DNA of 64,000 nt from Paenibacillus lycopersici (GTDB taxonomy: Bacteria; Bacillota; Bacilli; Paenibacillales; Paenibacillaceae): NCBI RefSeq assembly GCF_010119935.1, contig NZ_CP048209.1, positions 5,933,001 through 5,997,000 on the forward strand, in the 5' to 3' direction. Under the pieces are notes generated by a model, which saw only the letters and a program-made list of their open reading frames with translations, was not told the DNA's origin and searched no databases. Position 1 is the first letter of the stretch. Each line of letters begins with the position of its first letter. Made by a program: the position numbers and the translations under genes. Shown piece after piece: positions 23,331-32,031 of this stretch.

Positions 23331-24497
23331 CTATTCCGCTTCCAGCCGGTCGTACGCGCCATGGTCGATAACGATCTTGGCTTGCTTGACCGCCTCTTCG
23401 ATCCGCTGCGCGTACGCTTCGTCCGCGAGCTGCTTCCGAATTTGGCCGCCGACTTCGGAGAGCGGAACCGCCTTCGGACGATCGACGGACAAGGCCTTGA
23501 CCGCGTAGAGCGCGCCGTTCTCCGCGACGATGCCGCTGACCTCGTTCGGCTTCAGCGCTTGCGCGGCCTGCAGCAGAAGCGGATTCACCATCGTGTCCGC
23601 CTTCGCGGAATCCGCGTCGAACGTCCGGGAGGCGAACGCCATCGCCCCGTCGCCGCCGTAACGCCGCTGCAGCTTCGTCCAGTCTTCGCCGCCAGCCCAA
23701 TCGTCTCTCGCCCGCTCCAGCTGCTTGTACGCGGCGCCGCCTGCGCCGCAATCATCCGCTCCGCACGCAATCGAGATGAGCGACGCCTTGACGGCCGCTT
23801 GTCCGGTGTAGTCGGCGAGATGCGCCTCGTAATACGCGTTCAGCTGCGCATCGCCGATGACGTCCCGCGCCGCCAGCTTCTCCTTTAGCCGCTCGACATT
23901 GTCCGTCAGCCACGTATCGTAATAGAACGACGCCTCCAGCCGCGCGGGCCCGTACACGAGACCGCCTTTCTTCAGCGTCTGCGCCCTCCGCTTGTTCTCC
24001 GCTTCCCATTGCTTCAGGAACGACCCGTACCCGATATCCTGCACGATGCCTTCCCGCTTCGCCAGCCGGAGCTGCACCTTGTCTTCTACGATCGCCGCGA
24101 GCGTATCCGCGCGCAGCTTGTCGACGGTGCGCTCCCCGCCGTAGGCGCTCGCCCAGAAATCCGGCGTATCGGCCAGCCGGTACGTCTGTTGAAAATAATC
24201 GTAGACGCCCGCCCGCTTGGTCGATTGCTTGCCGCGGAACTCCGCCGCCGTTACGGGCTCCCCGTCAATCGTCGCCACGACCGCCGAATCCGGCACGTCC
24301 GGGCTCTTGGCCGCCTGCGCCCGATAGACGGACACCCCGATCAGGATCATTGCCAATACGACGAATCCTGCAGCCGCGAACCGCAGGCTCTTCCTTCGAC
24401 GCCCCGGAACGGTCGCCGTACGGCGGGACGCGTCCGCTCCTCTCTGGGTAGATTTCCCCTTGCGCTTGCGCATATCCTTGTTCGTCGCGATCGTCAT
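23331..24497 (-). CDS. Membrane-anchored SurA/PrsA-like peptidylprolyl isomerase (paralogue 1)
   Basis: A 388-residue protein. The basic cytoplasmic tail (KRKGKSTQRG...PGRRRKSLR) precedes one membrane segment (FAAAGFVVLAMILIGVSVYRA, about 40-62). A SurA-N-like helical domain follows, and a parvulin-like C-terminal module contains ALKPNEVSGIVAENGALYAVKAL and VGGQIRKQLADEAYAQRIEE. Rotamase active residues cannot be confirmed. It starts 70 bp after the beta-helix protein and shares the motifs YGGE, LKQ.E AENKRR, LADEAYA and VVIDH/IVIDHG with the protein at 38416-39534, which also follows a beta-helix gene. A dedicated foldase role is inferred. GGGGAGG precedes the ATG at 24497. Confidence 0.75.
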   Translation of the reverse strand: MTIATNKDMRKRKGKSTQRGADASRRTATVPGRRRKSLRFAAAGFVVLAMILIGVSVYRAQAAKSPDVPDSAVVATIDGEPVTAAEFRGKQSTKRAGVYDYFQQTYRLADTPDFWASAYGGERTVDKLRADTLAAIVEDKVQLRLAKREGIVQDIGYGSFLKQWEAENKRRAQTLKKGGLVYGPARLEASFYYDTWLTDNVERLKEKLAARDVIGDAQLNAYYEAHLADYTGQAAVKASLISIACGADDCGAGGAAYKQLERARDDWAGGEDWTKLQRRYGGDGAMAFASRTFDADSAKADTMVNPLLLQAAQALKPNEVSGIVAENGALYAVKALSVDRPKAVPLSEVGGQIRKQLADEAYAQRIEEAVKQAKIVIDHGAYDRLEAE

Positions 24498-24566
24498 CGA
24501 CCTCCCCGCCAGGCTGAAAATGAAACAAGCAAGCGGCTCAAGAAGCAAGCCGCCTGCCAAACGCGA

Positions 24567-27170
24567 TCAAGGCACTTGAACGAAGCTCCACTGCTGATTC
24601 TGTCCGCCGTTGTCGTAATATTGAATCGCATCGCCACCGTCGACGAGCGACACGCCCGACATGTCGAGCAGCTTGCCGCTCTGCCGGTTCGCGAGCTTGT
24701 AGTACCCGCCGCCGGCGCTCGTCAGCGACCAGTTCTGGTTCCAGTTGCCGTTATCCGCGTACTGGGAGCACATCGCGCCGTCCAACGTGGACGCGCCGTA
24801 AATCTCCAGGATTTTGCCGTTTGCCCGGTTCTTGAATTTGAAATAGCCGCCGCCAACGTCGATTGCCTGCCATTGCTGGTACGTCGCCCCGAGGTCGGAC
24901 CACTGCTCGATCTGAACGCCATCGGAGGAAGAACCGCTTTCCGGCCCGAGCATTTTGCCGCTCTGGCGGTTAACGATCTTGTAATACGCGTTATTGACGA
25001 GCGGGCCCGAGGCGCCTGCGGCAAGCGTCAGGTTGCCGAACGCGGACGTATCGGTCCAGTTGTTGCCCGTGCCGCTCCACATCAGCTGGCTGTTGCGGTC
25101 GCCGCCGTCATCGTCGTCATTGTTCGCGATATCGAGCCCGATGACCGTTCCCGCCGATGGGGTAATGCCGAGATTGGACCACGGAATGGCGATTTCGCCG
25201 CTGAAGCCGCCGGAGATATTCGCCGTCGCATGAAGCACGCCCGTCGTGTTCCCGCTTCGCTCGAAGAGGCCCGCAGCGTCGTTCCAGCGGATCGCGAACT
25301 GCCGGTCGTACGAATCGTAGCCCGTGCCTTTGTTATGGTCGGCGTCCACGTAGATATCGAACGAATCGTCGTTGTACATGTCCGTCGAATCCTTGTACAA
25401 CGCGCTGTCCAGCGCTTGAATGCCGACGTACAAATACGTGCTGTCCCAAGCCGCGCCGAATTGGACCGTATTGTTCGGCACGCCGCTGATCGTCTTCGCG
25501 ACGTTCGTATTGATCGACCAGGCCGTCTCGTTCAGGCTTCCGTCGATCGTCATGGGCGTGGATACTTGCTGCGCCGACAGCGAAGCCGTTGACGACGTGC
25601 CGCCCGTATACTCGCTTGCCCCGATGTCCGGCGAGCCGTTATAGAGCGAAGCGCCCCAGAAATCAAGGCCGCCGTTGCCCGTGATCGTCTTGCCGCTGTC
25701 GATCGCCGGGGAGCCGGACTGCAGCTTGTAGCCGTCGACGGTCGAACGCCCGTCTCCGCCGGAACCGCCGTTCACGAACAGCGGATTGCCCGTGACCGCA
25801 TGCGCGTCGCCCGCCGGAGGCGTGAAGCCGTAGTACAGGTTATGGTCGTACTGATGCACGGATGGCAGGCTGACCGTGCCGCCGCCCGATACGTAGAAAA
25901 TATTGTTCTCGTACGAATTGTTCAGCGTATCGCCATCCCACGAAGCAATCTTGTTGCCGTGAATGACGAAGCCGGATCCGTCGCCGTTATAGAACGTGTT
26001 GTTATAGAAATGCGCCGGATTGCCGTCGACGATCGTTGCCGTGCTCCAGTGCTGATGATGGTCGTTCTGGCTGATGTTGTAGCGGACGATATCCTGTCCG
26101 TTCTGCAGGTTGCCCGTGCTCATGAAGAAGCCGCCGGCATTGTCATGCGAGTAATTGTATTGATAGAGGTGTGTGCCGTACGTGTTGAGGTCGGTGTCGA
26201 ACGCCATGGAATCGTTGTCCACGCCGGATTGGAAATGCGTTCTTGCCACTTCGTTGTATTGGAACGTGGAATCCTTGGACGACCAGGACCAGACGGCGGC
26301 GATCCAGCGATGGTTCGTGCCGTTCACGCCCGCGTTGTAGACCGTGTTGTGATCGATGACGGCGCCGTTGCCGTATCCGATGACAATGCCGTCGGCCCCC
26401 GTCCGGTTAATGGCGTTGTTGCTGATTTTGAGGTTCGTGTACCAGGTCGCGGCCGTCGCATCGTTATACTGCGTGCCGGTCCCGTTCGAGTAGATGCCGA
26501 TGGTCGAAATATCGTGAATCTGATTGTTCTCGATGCGCAGGTCGTTGAACCGCGAAAGCGCGGAGCCCGGCGCGCCGTCCCATACCGTAATATAGATGGC
26601 GGCGTTGTAGTACATGTTCTCCGGCGAGGCGTCGCGATCGGAAATGCCCTTGACGTTATGAATGTTGAGGTTGTTCAAATAAATGCTGTTCAGCGTGCCG
26701 ACGCCCTGTCCCGCCACCAGGATGCCGTGCCGCTTGGCGACCGTCGCGGAATCGTTCGTAATCTCCAGATTCTGCACGGTCACGTACTGCACGTTGAAGA
26801 GCTTGATCGCTTCTTCCGCGCCGCCCCCGTTGATGATCGGGTCCGCGCCCGTCCCGTACTTGCCGAACGTAATCCGGCCCGCGCTGCTGCCGGAGCTGCC
26901 CGGACTGAGCGTGCCCGTCCAGGCGCTTCCGGATTTGAAGAGAATGCTGTCGCCCGCCGAGAACGACGCGCCGTTAACTTTGGCCAGCGTCTTCCAAGGG
27001 GTGCTCGTGCTCGTACCGTTATTGCTGTCGCTGCCCGACACCGAGTCGACGTAATACGTCGCGCCCGCCGCCCCGGCGGGCTTCGCCGCCAATCCCAATG
27101 AAGCGAGCAGCAGCAGCAATGCCATGGTGAAGCCAATAGCCGCGTTTCTTGCCTTCCATCCAGCCGACAT
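24567..27170 (-). CDS. Secreted right-handed beta-helix protein with CBM9-like and ricin-type modules
   Basis: An 867-residue exported protein. The signal peptide (to about residue 35, AGA) leads to the ATYYVDSVSGSDSNNG start typical of polysaccharide-lyase-like beta-helices. A long parallel beta-helix (about 37-525) carries NNQIHDISTIGIYSNG, HDNAGGFFMSTG and GSPDIGASEY. A CBM9-like module (about 530-720, TIDGSLNETAW, DDDDGGDRNSQLMW) and a ricin B-type lectin (722-867, with three QW blocks) follow. Pectin or other polyuronide is a plausible substrate, but no catalytic residues can be named. AGGAGG lies seven bases before the ATG. It is cotranscribed with PhyH upstream and the SurA-like gene downstream. 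Confidence 0.85.
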   Translation of the reverse strand: MSAGWKARNAAIGFTMALLLLLASLGLAAKPAGAAGATYYVDSVSGSDSNNGTSTSTPWKTLAKVNGASFSAGDSILFKSGSAWTGTLSPGSSGSSAGRITFGKYGTGADPIINGGGAEEAIKLFNVQYVTVQNLEITNDSATVAKRHGILVAGQGVGTLNSIYLNNLNIHNVKGISDRDASPENMYYNAAIYITVWDGAPGSALSRFNDLRIENNQIHDISTIGIYSNGTGTQYNDATAATWYTNLKISNNAINRTGADGIVIGYGNGAVIDHNTVYNAGVNGTNHRWIAAVWSWSSKDSTFQYNEVARTHFQSGVDNDSMAFDTDLNTYGTHLYQYNYSHDNAGGFFMSTGNLQNGQDIVRYNISQNDHHQHWSTATIVDGNPAHFYNNTFYNGDGSGFVIHGNKIASWDGDTLNNSYENNIFYVSGGGTVSLPSVHQYDHNLYYGFTPPAGDAHAVTGNPLFVNGGSGGDGRSTVDGYKLQSGSPAIDSGKTITGNGGLDFWGASLYNGSPDIGASEYTGGTSSTASLSAQQVSTPMTIDGSLNETAWSINTNVAKTISGVPNNTVQFGAAWDSTYLYVGIQALDSALYKDSTDMYNDDSFDIYVDADHNKGTGYDSYDRQFAIRWNDAAGLFERSGNTTGVLHATANISGGFSGEIAIPWSNLGITPSAGTVIGLDIANNDDDDGGDRNSQLMWSGTGNNWTDTSAFGNLTLAAGASGPLVNNAYYKIVNRQSGKMLGPESGSSSDGVQIEQWSDLGATYQQWQAIDVGGGYFKFKNRANGKILEIYGASTLDGAMCSQYADNGNWNQNWSLTSAGGGYYKLANRQSGKLLDMSGVSLVDGGDAIQYYDNGGQNQQWSFVQVP

Positions 27171-27265
27171 CCCATAACCTCCTTGTTATTGTCTTACAGA
27201 CAATGAAACAACGCGGTCACCGTCGATGCTGAACCGGCATCACCCCCTTCGCGGGCCGACTTGGC

Positions 27266-28174
27266 CTACTTCCTGCCCAGCGCCTGCCGGATGCTGATCT
27301 CCACCGGCGAGTAGTCGTCCGGGTCGGCCCGGTCGTAATTCATCCGCTCCTTCAGCGGCGTCTTCTGGTTGCACATGAAGCGCGGGCTGCCGGAATGGTT
27401 CTGGGAAGGCGTGTGATACAAGAACGGATGGCACAGGATAATGTCGCCGGGCGATGCCGTCGTCTCGGCAACGCGCAGCTTGAAGCCGTCGGCATCGGTA
27501 TGCCACTCGTCCATGAAGCGCTTGACCCGCTCCGGATCTTCTTCGCCTGCTCCGGTCAAGCCGGTCAGCTCCGACAAGTACGGATGCTCCAGATTCAGCA
27601 TGTCGATGCCTTCCTGCGGCTCAAGTCCTTCGGGATGCTTCTCCAGAAATTTCGCCACGACCTTGTGCGAACCTTCTATGATCAGCGTTCCGCCGCCGCG
27701 AGGTCCGATTTCGGAGAAGATGCACAGACACAGCAGCCCTTGATCGGGGCTGTCCACGTAGTGGCGGAAATGGCCGCCGTCCCAATGCCAGCCGCCCGTC
27801 GGCACGGTCCACGGCTGATCGGCGCCGAGCGCGAAATTGACCGGCCACCAGCCCCATGTGGAGACGACCTCCTCCTGCCCGTATACGCCCCGGTCGATCC
27901 AGCGGCCATGACCGGTCAAATCTTCGATCGCGTCCGCCATCCGCACCGTATTGCAGCGGTCGAAGGCGCCCCCGTCATACGCTTCCCGCAGGTAGTACAT
28001 CGGCCGCTGCCATGTGCCGCGGTCTTCCCGGTCAACGCCGAATTGGGCCAGCTTCTCCCAGATGAACTGCTGGCATTCCAGCGCCAGCTCGCGCGGGAAC
28101 GCCTCTTCGACCTTCACCCAGCCGCGTTCGATGAAATGCGCGATTTGCTCTCTCGTCAATACTTTGTTCTCCAT
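27266..28174 (-). CDS. Phytanoyl-CoA dioxygenase family protein (PhyH), paralogue 1
   Basis: A 302-residue 2-oxoglutarate/Fe(II) oxygenase. Fe ligands H130 and D132 lie in GGWHWDGGHFRH; the distal histidine is in IILCHPFLYHTPSQNH (H249 or H254) and R265 likely binds 2-oxoglutarate. WTVPTGGWH and FSEIGPRGGGTLIIEGSH frame the fold. The start ATG at 28174 has AAGGTG upstream. It is 84 bp after the binding protein and probably belongs to the sugar operon, suggesting oxidative modification of the imported or extracellular carbohydrate. The closest relative in the window is at 56940-57833. Confidence 0.88.
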   Translation of the reverse strand: MENKVLTREQIAHFIERGWVKVEEAFPRELALECQQFIWEKLAQFGVDREDRGTWQRPMYYLREAYDGGAFDRCNTVRMADAIEDLTGHGRWIDRGVYGQEEVVSTWGWWPVNFALGADQPWTVPTGGWHWDGGHFRHYVDSPDQGLLCLCIFSEIGPRGGGTLIIEGSHKVVAKFLEKHPEGLEPQEGIDMLNLEHPYLSELTGLTGAGEEDPERVKRFMDEWHTDADGFKLRVAETTASPGDIILCHPFLYHTPSQNHSGSPRFMCNQKTPLKERMNYDRADPDDYSPVEISIRQALGRK

Positions 28175-28257
28175 GATGCCGCACCTTCGCTTTCCGTCCT
28201 GAATACGGCGAGAAAGCCAGCGCCGCGAGAGCACTGACTTCCCAGCCTAGATCACAC

Positions 28258-29868
28258 TTACTGGCCTTTGGCCGCACGCCATGCGTCGAGCTGCTTCTGC
28301 TCCTCGGCGATGACTTTCTCGATGCCGGCCGCCTTCAGCTTGTCGATATACTTCGGCAGGTACACGTTCGGATCGAGCGTGCCGGATTGGAGACCCGAGT
28401 TGAATTCCTTGCCGACGTTGGAGATGGCTGCCGCTTCGGTCTTCACGTTCGTCGGATCGAAGACGAAGCCGAGCAAGGCGTCGTTCTTCGCCGCTTTGTT
28501 GAAGTCCATGAACTTCTGCCACTTCTGCGGATCTTCGTTCGCCCACAGGTAATCGTTGAACTGGTTGCCGAACAGCCACGCTTGGTTCAGGTTGTAGCCC
28601 GACGTCTGGGCCGTCACGCCGTCCGCGAAATCGATCGTGTTGTCGCCGACTTTCTTGTAGTGCTTGCCTTCGATGCCGAAGGCGATCAGGTTGACCAAAT
28701 ATTTATCCGTATACAGCAAGTTCAGGAACATCATCGCGCGATCGGGGTCTTTGGACGTCCGGGAAATCGACGTCATCGCGCCTTGCGTGTCGCCGGTGCC
28801 GATGATCGGCTGCGTCAGCTCGACCTGCACCCATTGCACGCCCGTTGCCGTGCTGACTTCGGCGTCTTTGCCCGGCTTCAGCTGCTCCGGATACGAGAAC
28901 GCCTTGCCCGCTTTCAGACCGCCGCTCAAGTCCTGCAGCGTTGCCGCGTCTTTGTTGACGTAGCCTTTCTGGTACCACGAATGGATGAGATCGTAGCCCG
29001 CTTTCGCCTCGGGCGTTTCAAGGCCGTTGATCAGCTTGAAGTCCGTTTGTCCGAGCGGGAGCGTTCCGGCGCCGCCTTCGAAGTGGTCGAAATTGTTGGA
29101 GTTCCATACGTTGAGCAGCGAAATGTCCTTGTTCAGATAGAACGGCGTAACGCCAGGCTCGCTCTTCTTGATGATATCGAAGTACGGCTCCAGGTCTTCC
29201 AGCTTCTTGATCGTCGTAATGTCGATGTTGTATTTGTCCACGAGGTCTTTGCGGAGCATAACGCCCCATTGCGTCGCCATTTCCTTATTGGTCGGCATGC
29301 CGTAGTTCTTGCCGTTCACCTTGGAGCCTTCGAGCAGCGCAGGCTCGATGACGGCTTTCGCATCCGGCGCGTCCTTGTCGATCAGGTCCGTCAGGTCGAT
29401 GATGTTGCCTTGGGAAATCTTCGTCGAGAAGCCGTTCCAGGCAGCCGTGTACAAGAGATCGAACGGTTCGCTGGACGCGAATTTCAAGTTCATTTTGTCG
29501 TCCCAGCTGCCCCAGTCGATGACTTCGAGGTCGAAGGACGCATTGATCTTGTCTTTCAAATATTTGCTGACTTCCTCGTTGACCAGCGCTTGATCCTTCT
29601 GGGAAGCGGCGCCCGGCACGAACCATTTGATCGTGTACGGCTCCAGCTTGGCCGCGTCGGAACCGCCGCCGTCGTTCGCCGCTGTATTCGTGCCGCCGCC
29701 ATTCGCTGCGTTGGTTGCCGCGGAATCGTTCGAAGCCGCGGCGTTCGTGCCGCCGGAATCGGCGCTGCCGCCGGAGTTGTCGTTATTGCTGCCGCAGCCC
29801 GCGAGCAGCGCGGACACCGCGAAAGTAGCGGCTAAGGCTGTCAATCCTTTGCTTTTTAGGCCTTTCAT
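28258..29868 (-). CDS. Lipoprotein solute-binding protein, Lpl/DUF3502-like family
   Basis: A 536-residue lipoprotein. The signal peptide ends in a lipobox ALLAGCGS and is followed by an Asn/Ser/Gly/Ala-rich linker to about residue 70. The binding domain has YTIKWFVPGAASQKDQALVN, DFLYTAAW-like FDLLYTAAWNGF, KEMATQWGVMLRKDLVDKYN and DPDRAMMFLNLLYTDKYL, all marks of the large binding proteins paired with LplB/LplC permeases. AGGAGG precedes the ATG. It works with the permeases at 29933-31872 to import an oligosaccharide, probably with a shared MsmX-type ATPase encoded elsewhere. Confidence 0.88.
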   Translation of the reverse strand: MKGLKSKGLTALAATFAVSALLAGCGSNNDNSGGSADSGGTNAAASNDSAATNAANGGGTNTAANDGGGSDAAKLEPYTIKWFVPGAASQKDQALVNEEVSKYLKDKINASFDLEVIDWGSWDDKMNLKFASSEPFDLLYTAAWNGFSTKISQGNIIDLTDLIDKDAPDAKAVIEPALLEGSKVNGKNYGMPTNKEMATQWGVMLRKDLVDKYNIDITTIKKLEDLEPYFDIIKKSEPGVTPFYLNKDISLLNVWNSNNFDHFEGGAGTLPLGQTDFKLINGLETPEAKAGYDLIHSWYQKGYVNKDAATLQDLSGGLKAGKAFSYPEQLKPGKDAEVSTATGVQWVQVELTQPIIGTGDTQGAMTSISRTSKDPDRAMMFLNLLYTDKYLVNLIAFGIEGKHYKKVGDNTIDFADGVTAQTSGYNLNQAWLFGNQFNDYLWANEDPQKWQKFMDFNKAAKNDALLGFVFDPTNVKTEAAAISNVGKEFNSGLQSGTLDPNVYLPKYIDKLKAAGIEKVIAEEQKQLDAWRAAKGQ

Positions 29869-29932
29869 CGTAGGAACCCTCCTGTTTTTTAGAATGATGC
29901 CATTGTTCTGTATGCTAACCGGAAACCCGGGA

Positions 29933-30895
29933 TTAGCCTTTCACCGCGCCGACGGTCAGGCCGGCGACGAAATACCGCTGGAAGAACGGATACGCGAGCA
30001 CGATCGGACCCATGCCGACGATACACATGGCCATCCGCACCGTTTCGCTCGGAATCTTGGCGATTTCCTGCGCGCCGACGGCCGTATTGCTCTGGGCGTT
30101 GGACTGCAGAAACTGCAGGTTGCGCATGACGCGGTACATCATGTACTGGAGATTGACCATTTTGTCGTTGTTGATGTAGACGAGACTGTTGAACCAGTCG
30201 TTCCAGTAGCCCAGCGTGTAGAACAGGCCGATCGTCGCCATGACCGGCAGCGAGAGCGGCAGCACGATGCCGAAGAAGATGCGGAACTCGCCTGCCCCGT
30301 CGATCTGCGCGGATTCCAGAATCGACGGATGGATCGTCTGCTGGAAGAAGGTCCGCGTCGTCAGCACGAGGAACGCGCTCATGAGCAAGCCGGGAATGAT
30401 CAGGGCGAACAGCGTATCCTTCAAGTGAAGGATATTCGAATAGACGAGATAGCTCGGTACGAGACCGCCTCCGAAAATCATCGTGAAGAAGATGAAGAAG
30501 GAGAAGAAGCCCCGGAATTGAAAATCCATGCGCGACAGCGGATAGGCGTACAAGGCCGTCATGAGCATGCCGGCGATGCTGCCGATGATCGTCGTGGCGA
30601 TGGAGATGCCGTAGCCCAGCATGATTTTATGCATGTCGTAGCTGAGGTAATGGTAGGCGGCGGTGCTCCACACTTTCGGAATAATCGAATAGCCGTGCAG
30701 CGTAATCGCGTTCTCGTCGGACAGCGAAGCCGAGATGACGAGCAGGATCGGGAACAAGCAGGCGATGCTATAGAGAATGAAGAAGACGTTGACGACCAGA
30801 TTGGAGCCGCTCGAAATCGAATTGATGCGTTTGGCTTTCCTTGGGTTGGAGGCGCCGGCCGCGGCTGCCGGAGCCTGCGCAGTCGTAATGCTCAT
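29933..30895 (-). CDS. Carbohydrate ABC transporter permease, LplC/MalG type
   Basis: A 320-residue permease with six predicted membrane segments. Typical sequences are SNLVVNVFFILYSIACLFPILLVISASLSDE and YAYPLSRMDF. The EAA-like loop lies near ESAQIDGAGEFRIFFGIVLPLSLPVMATIGLFY, and NLQYMMYRVMRNLQ and GPIVLAYPFFQRYFVAGLTVGAVKG close the protein. The last residues are the classic end of LplC/YtcP-type proteins. It is separated from its partner by 20 bp. Confidence 0.92.
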   Translation of the reverse strand: MSITTAQAPAAAAGASNPRKAKRINSISSGSNLVVNVFFILYSIACLFPILLVISASLSDENAITLHGYSIIPKVWSTAAYHYLSYDMHKIMLGYGISIATTIIGSIAGMLMTALYAYPLSRMDFQFRGFFSFFIFFTMIFGGGLVPSYLVYSNILHLKDTLFALIIPGLLMSAFLVLTTRTFFQQTIHPSILESAQIDGAGEFRIFFGIVLPLSLPVMATIGLFYTLGYWNDWFNSLVYINNDKMVNLQYMMYRVMRNLQFLQSNAQSNTAVGAQEIAKIPSETVRMAMCIVGMGPIVLAYPFFQRYFVAGLTVGAVKG

Positions 30896-30915
30896 TGCGG
30901 TTGTCGCTCCCTTCT

Positions 30916-31872
30916 TTAAAATAATGCGCTCTCTTTATTGACTTTGCGGACGATCAGGTTGACGGTCAAGACGAGCACGAAGCCGACTGCCGATTGGTAC
31001 AAGCCTGCCGCGGAGGACATGCCGATGTCGCCTAGCGAAAGCAGCGCGCGGTACACGTACGTGTCGATAACGTTGGTCGTCGGATACAGCGAGCCGGAAT
31101 CGAGCGGCACCTGATAGAAGAGACCGAAGTCGGCGTTCAGGATGTGTCCGACGGCCATCAGCATAAGAATGATAATGATCGGCCGGATTTGGGGCAGCGT
31201 GATGCTGACGACCTGCCGCCATTTGGACGCGCCGTCCATTAGGGCAGCCTCGTAGTATTCGTTATCGATGCCGACGATGGCCGCCAAGTAGATGACCGTG
31301 GAATAACCGATGTTCTTCCAGATGTAGATGAGCGGAAGAATGTACGGCCAATACTTGGGCTCGTTGTACCAGGCGATGGCATCCATGCCGAGCGGTTCGA
31401 GAATATGCGTATTGATGAAGCCGAACTCCACGCTGAGCATGGAATAGCCGAGATAGCCGACGACGACCGCTGAGAGGAAGTAGGGCAGGAACATGATGTT
31501 CTGATAGAATCGCGCGGCGATCCGGTTGCGCAGCTCATTGAGCAGAATCGCGAAGGTGACGGCGATGACCGGCGTGATGGTAATGAACAGCGCGTTGTAC
31601 AGCACCGTATTCCGGGTAATGATCCAGGCATCCGACGTCTTGAACAGAAACTTGAAGTTGTCGAAGCCGATCCATGGACTGGTGAGCCACCAGTAGTGCA
31701 AGTTCATATCGATTTTCTTGAAGGCGATGAGCGTGCCAAACATCGGCAGGTAGTTGTTGATCAGCAGGTAGAGCGTTCCGGGGAGCATCATCAGCAGCAA
31801 GTAGCGGTTCTTATATACTTTGCGGCCGAACGAAAAGCGTTTTCTTCTCAATTCCGTGTTCAGTACATTCAC
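30916..31872 (-). CDS. Carbohydrate ABC transporter permease, LplB/MalF type
   Basis: A 318-residue permease. It opens with NRYLLLMMLPGTLYLLINNYLPMFGTLIAFKKID and WIGFDNFKFLF, with an EAA-like loop at YEAALMDGASKWRQVVSITLPQIRPIIIILMLM. The last part has NADFGLFYQVPLDSGSLYPTT, VIDTYVYRALLSLGDIGMSS and AGLYQSAVGFVLVLTVNLIV, all LplB-like. The 5'-most codon in frame is GTG at 31872 with a weak Shine-Dalgarno, so the start is uncertain. A candidate -10 (TACAAT, 31915-31910 on the minus strand) without a -35 lies upstream, suggesting activator-dependent transcription by the response regulator at 32032-33654. Confidence 0.88.
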   Translation of the reverse strand: MNVLNTELRRKRFSFGRKVYKNRYLLLMMLPGTLYLLINNYLPMFGTLIAFKKIDMNLHYWWLTSPWIGFDNFKFLFKTSDAWIITRNTVLYNALFITITPVIAVTFAILLNELRNRIAARFYQNIMFLPYFLSAVVVGYLGYSMLSVEFGFINTHILEPLGMDAIAWYNEPKYWPYILPLIYIWKNIGYSTVIYLAAIVGIDNEYYEAALMDGASKWRQVVSITLPQIRPIIIILMLMAVGHILNADFGLFYQVPLDSGSLYPTTNVIDTYVYRALLSLGDIGMSSAAGLYQSAVGFVLVLTVNLIVRKVNKESALF

Positions 31873-31970
31873 CTCATGTTTATTTCGACATCGATTTTGT
31901 TCTAGACCTATTGTAGAAGAGATCGATGGGAGCAGATAGGAACAGAAATGACATAGATGACGTTATTATG

Positions 31971-32002
31971 ACAAACCCCCGCCAAGCAGCTTGGCAGGGG
32001 TT
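31971..32002 (-). terminator. Terminator of the two-component operon
   Basis: Arms 31974-31986 and 31990-32002 pair at 12 of 13 positions around 3 nt; on the minus strand the stem is followed by TTTG. It lies 30 nt after the response regulator stop and separates the regulator genes from the transporter genes. Confidence 0.7.
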
Positions 32003-32031
32003 GAGGTTGTCCGGGACCGCGCGCGCCGCGG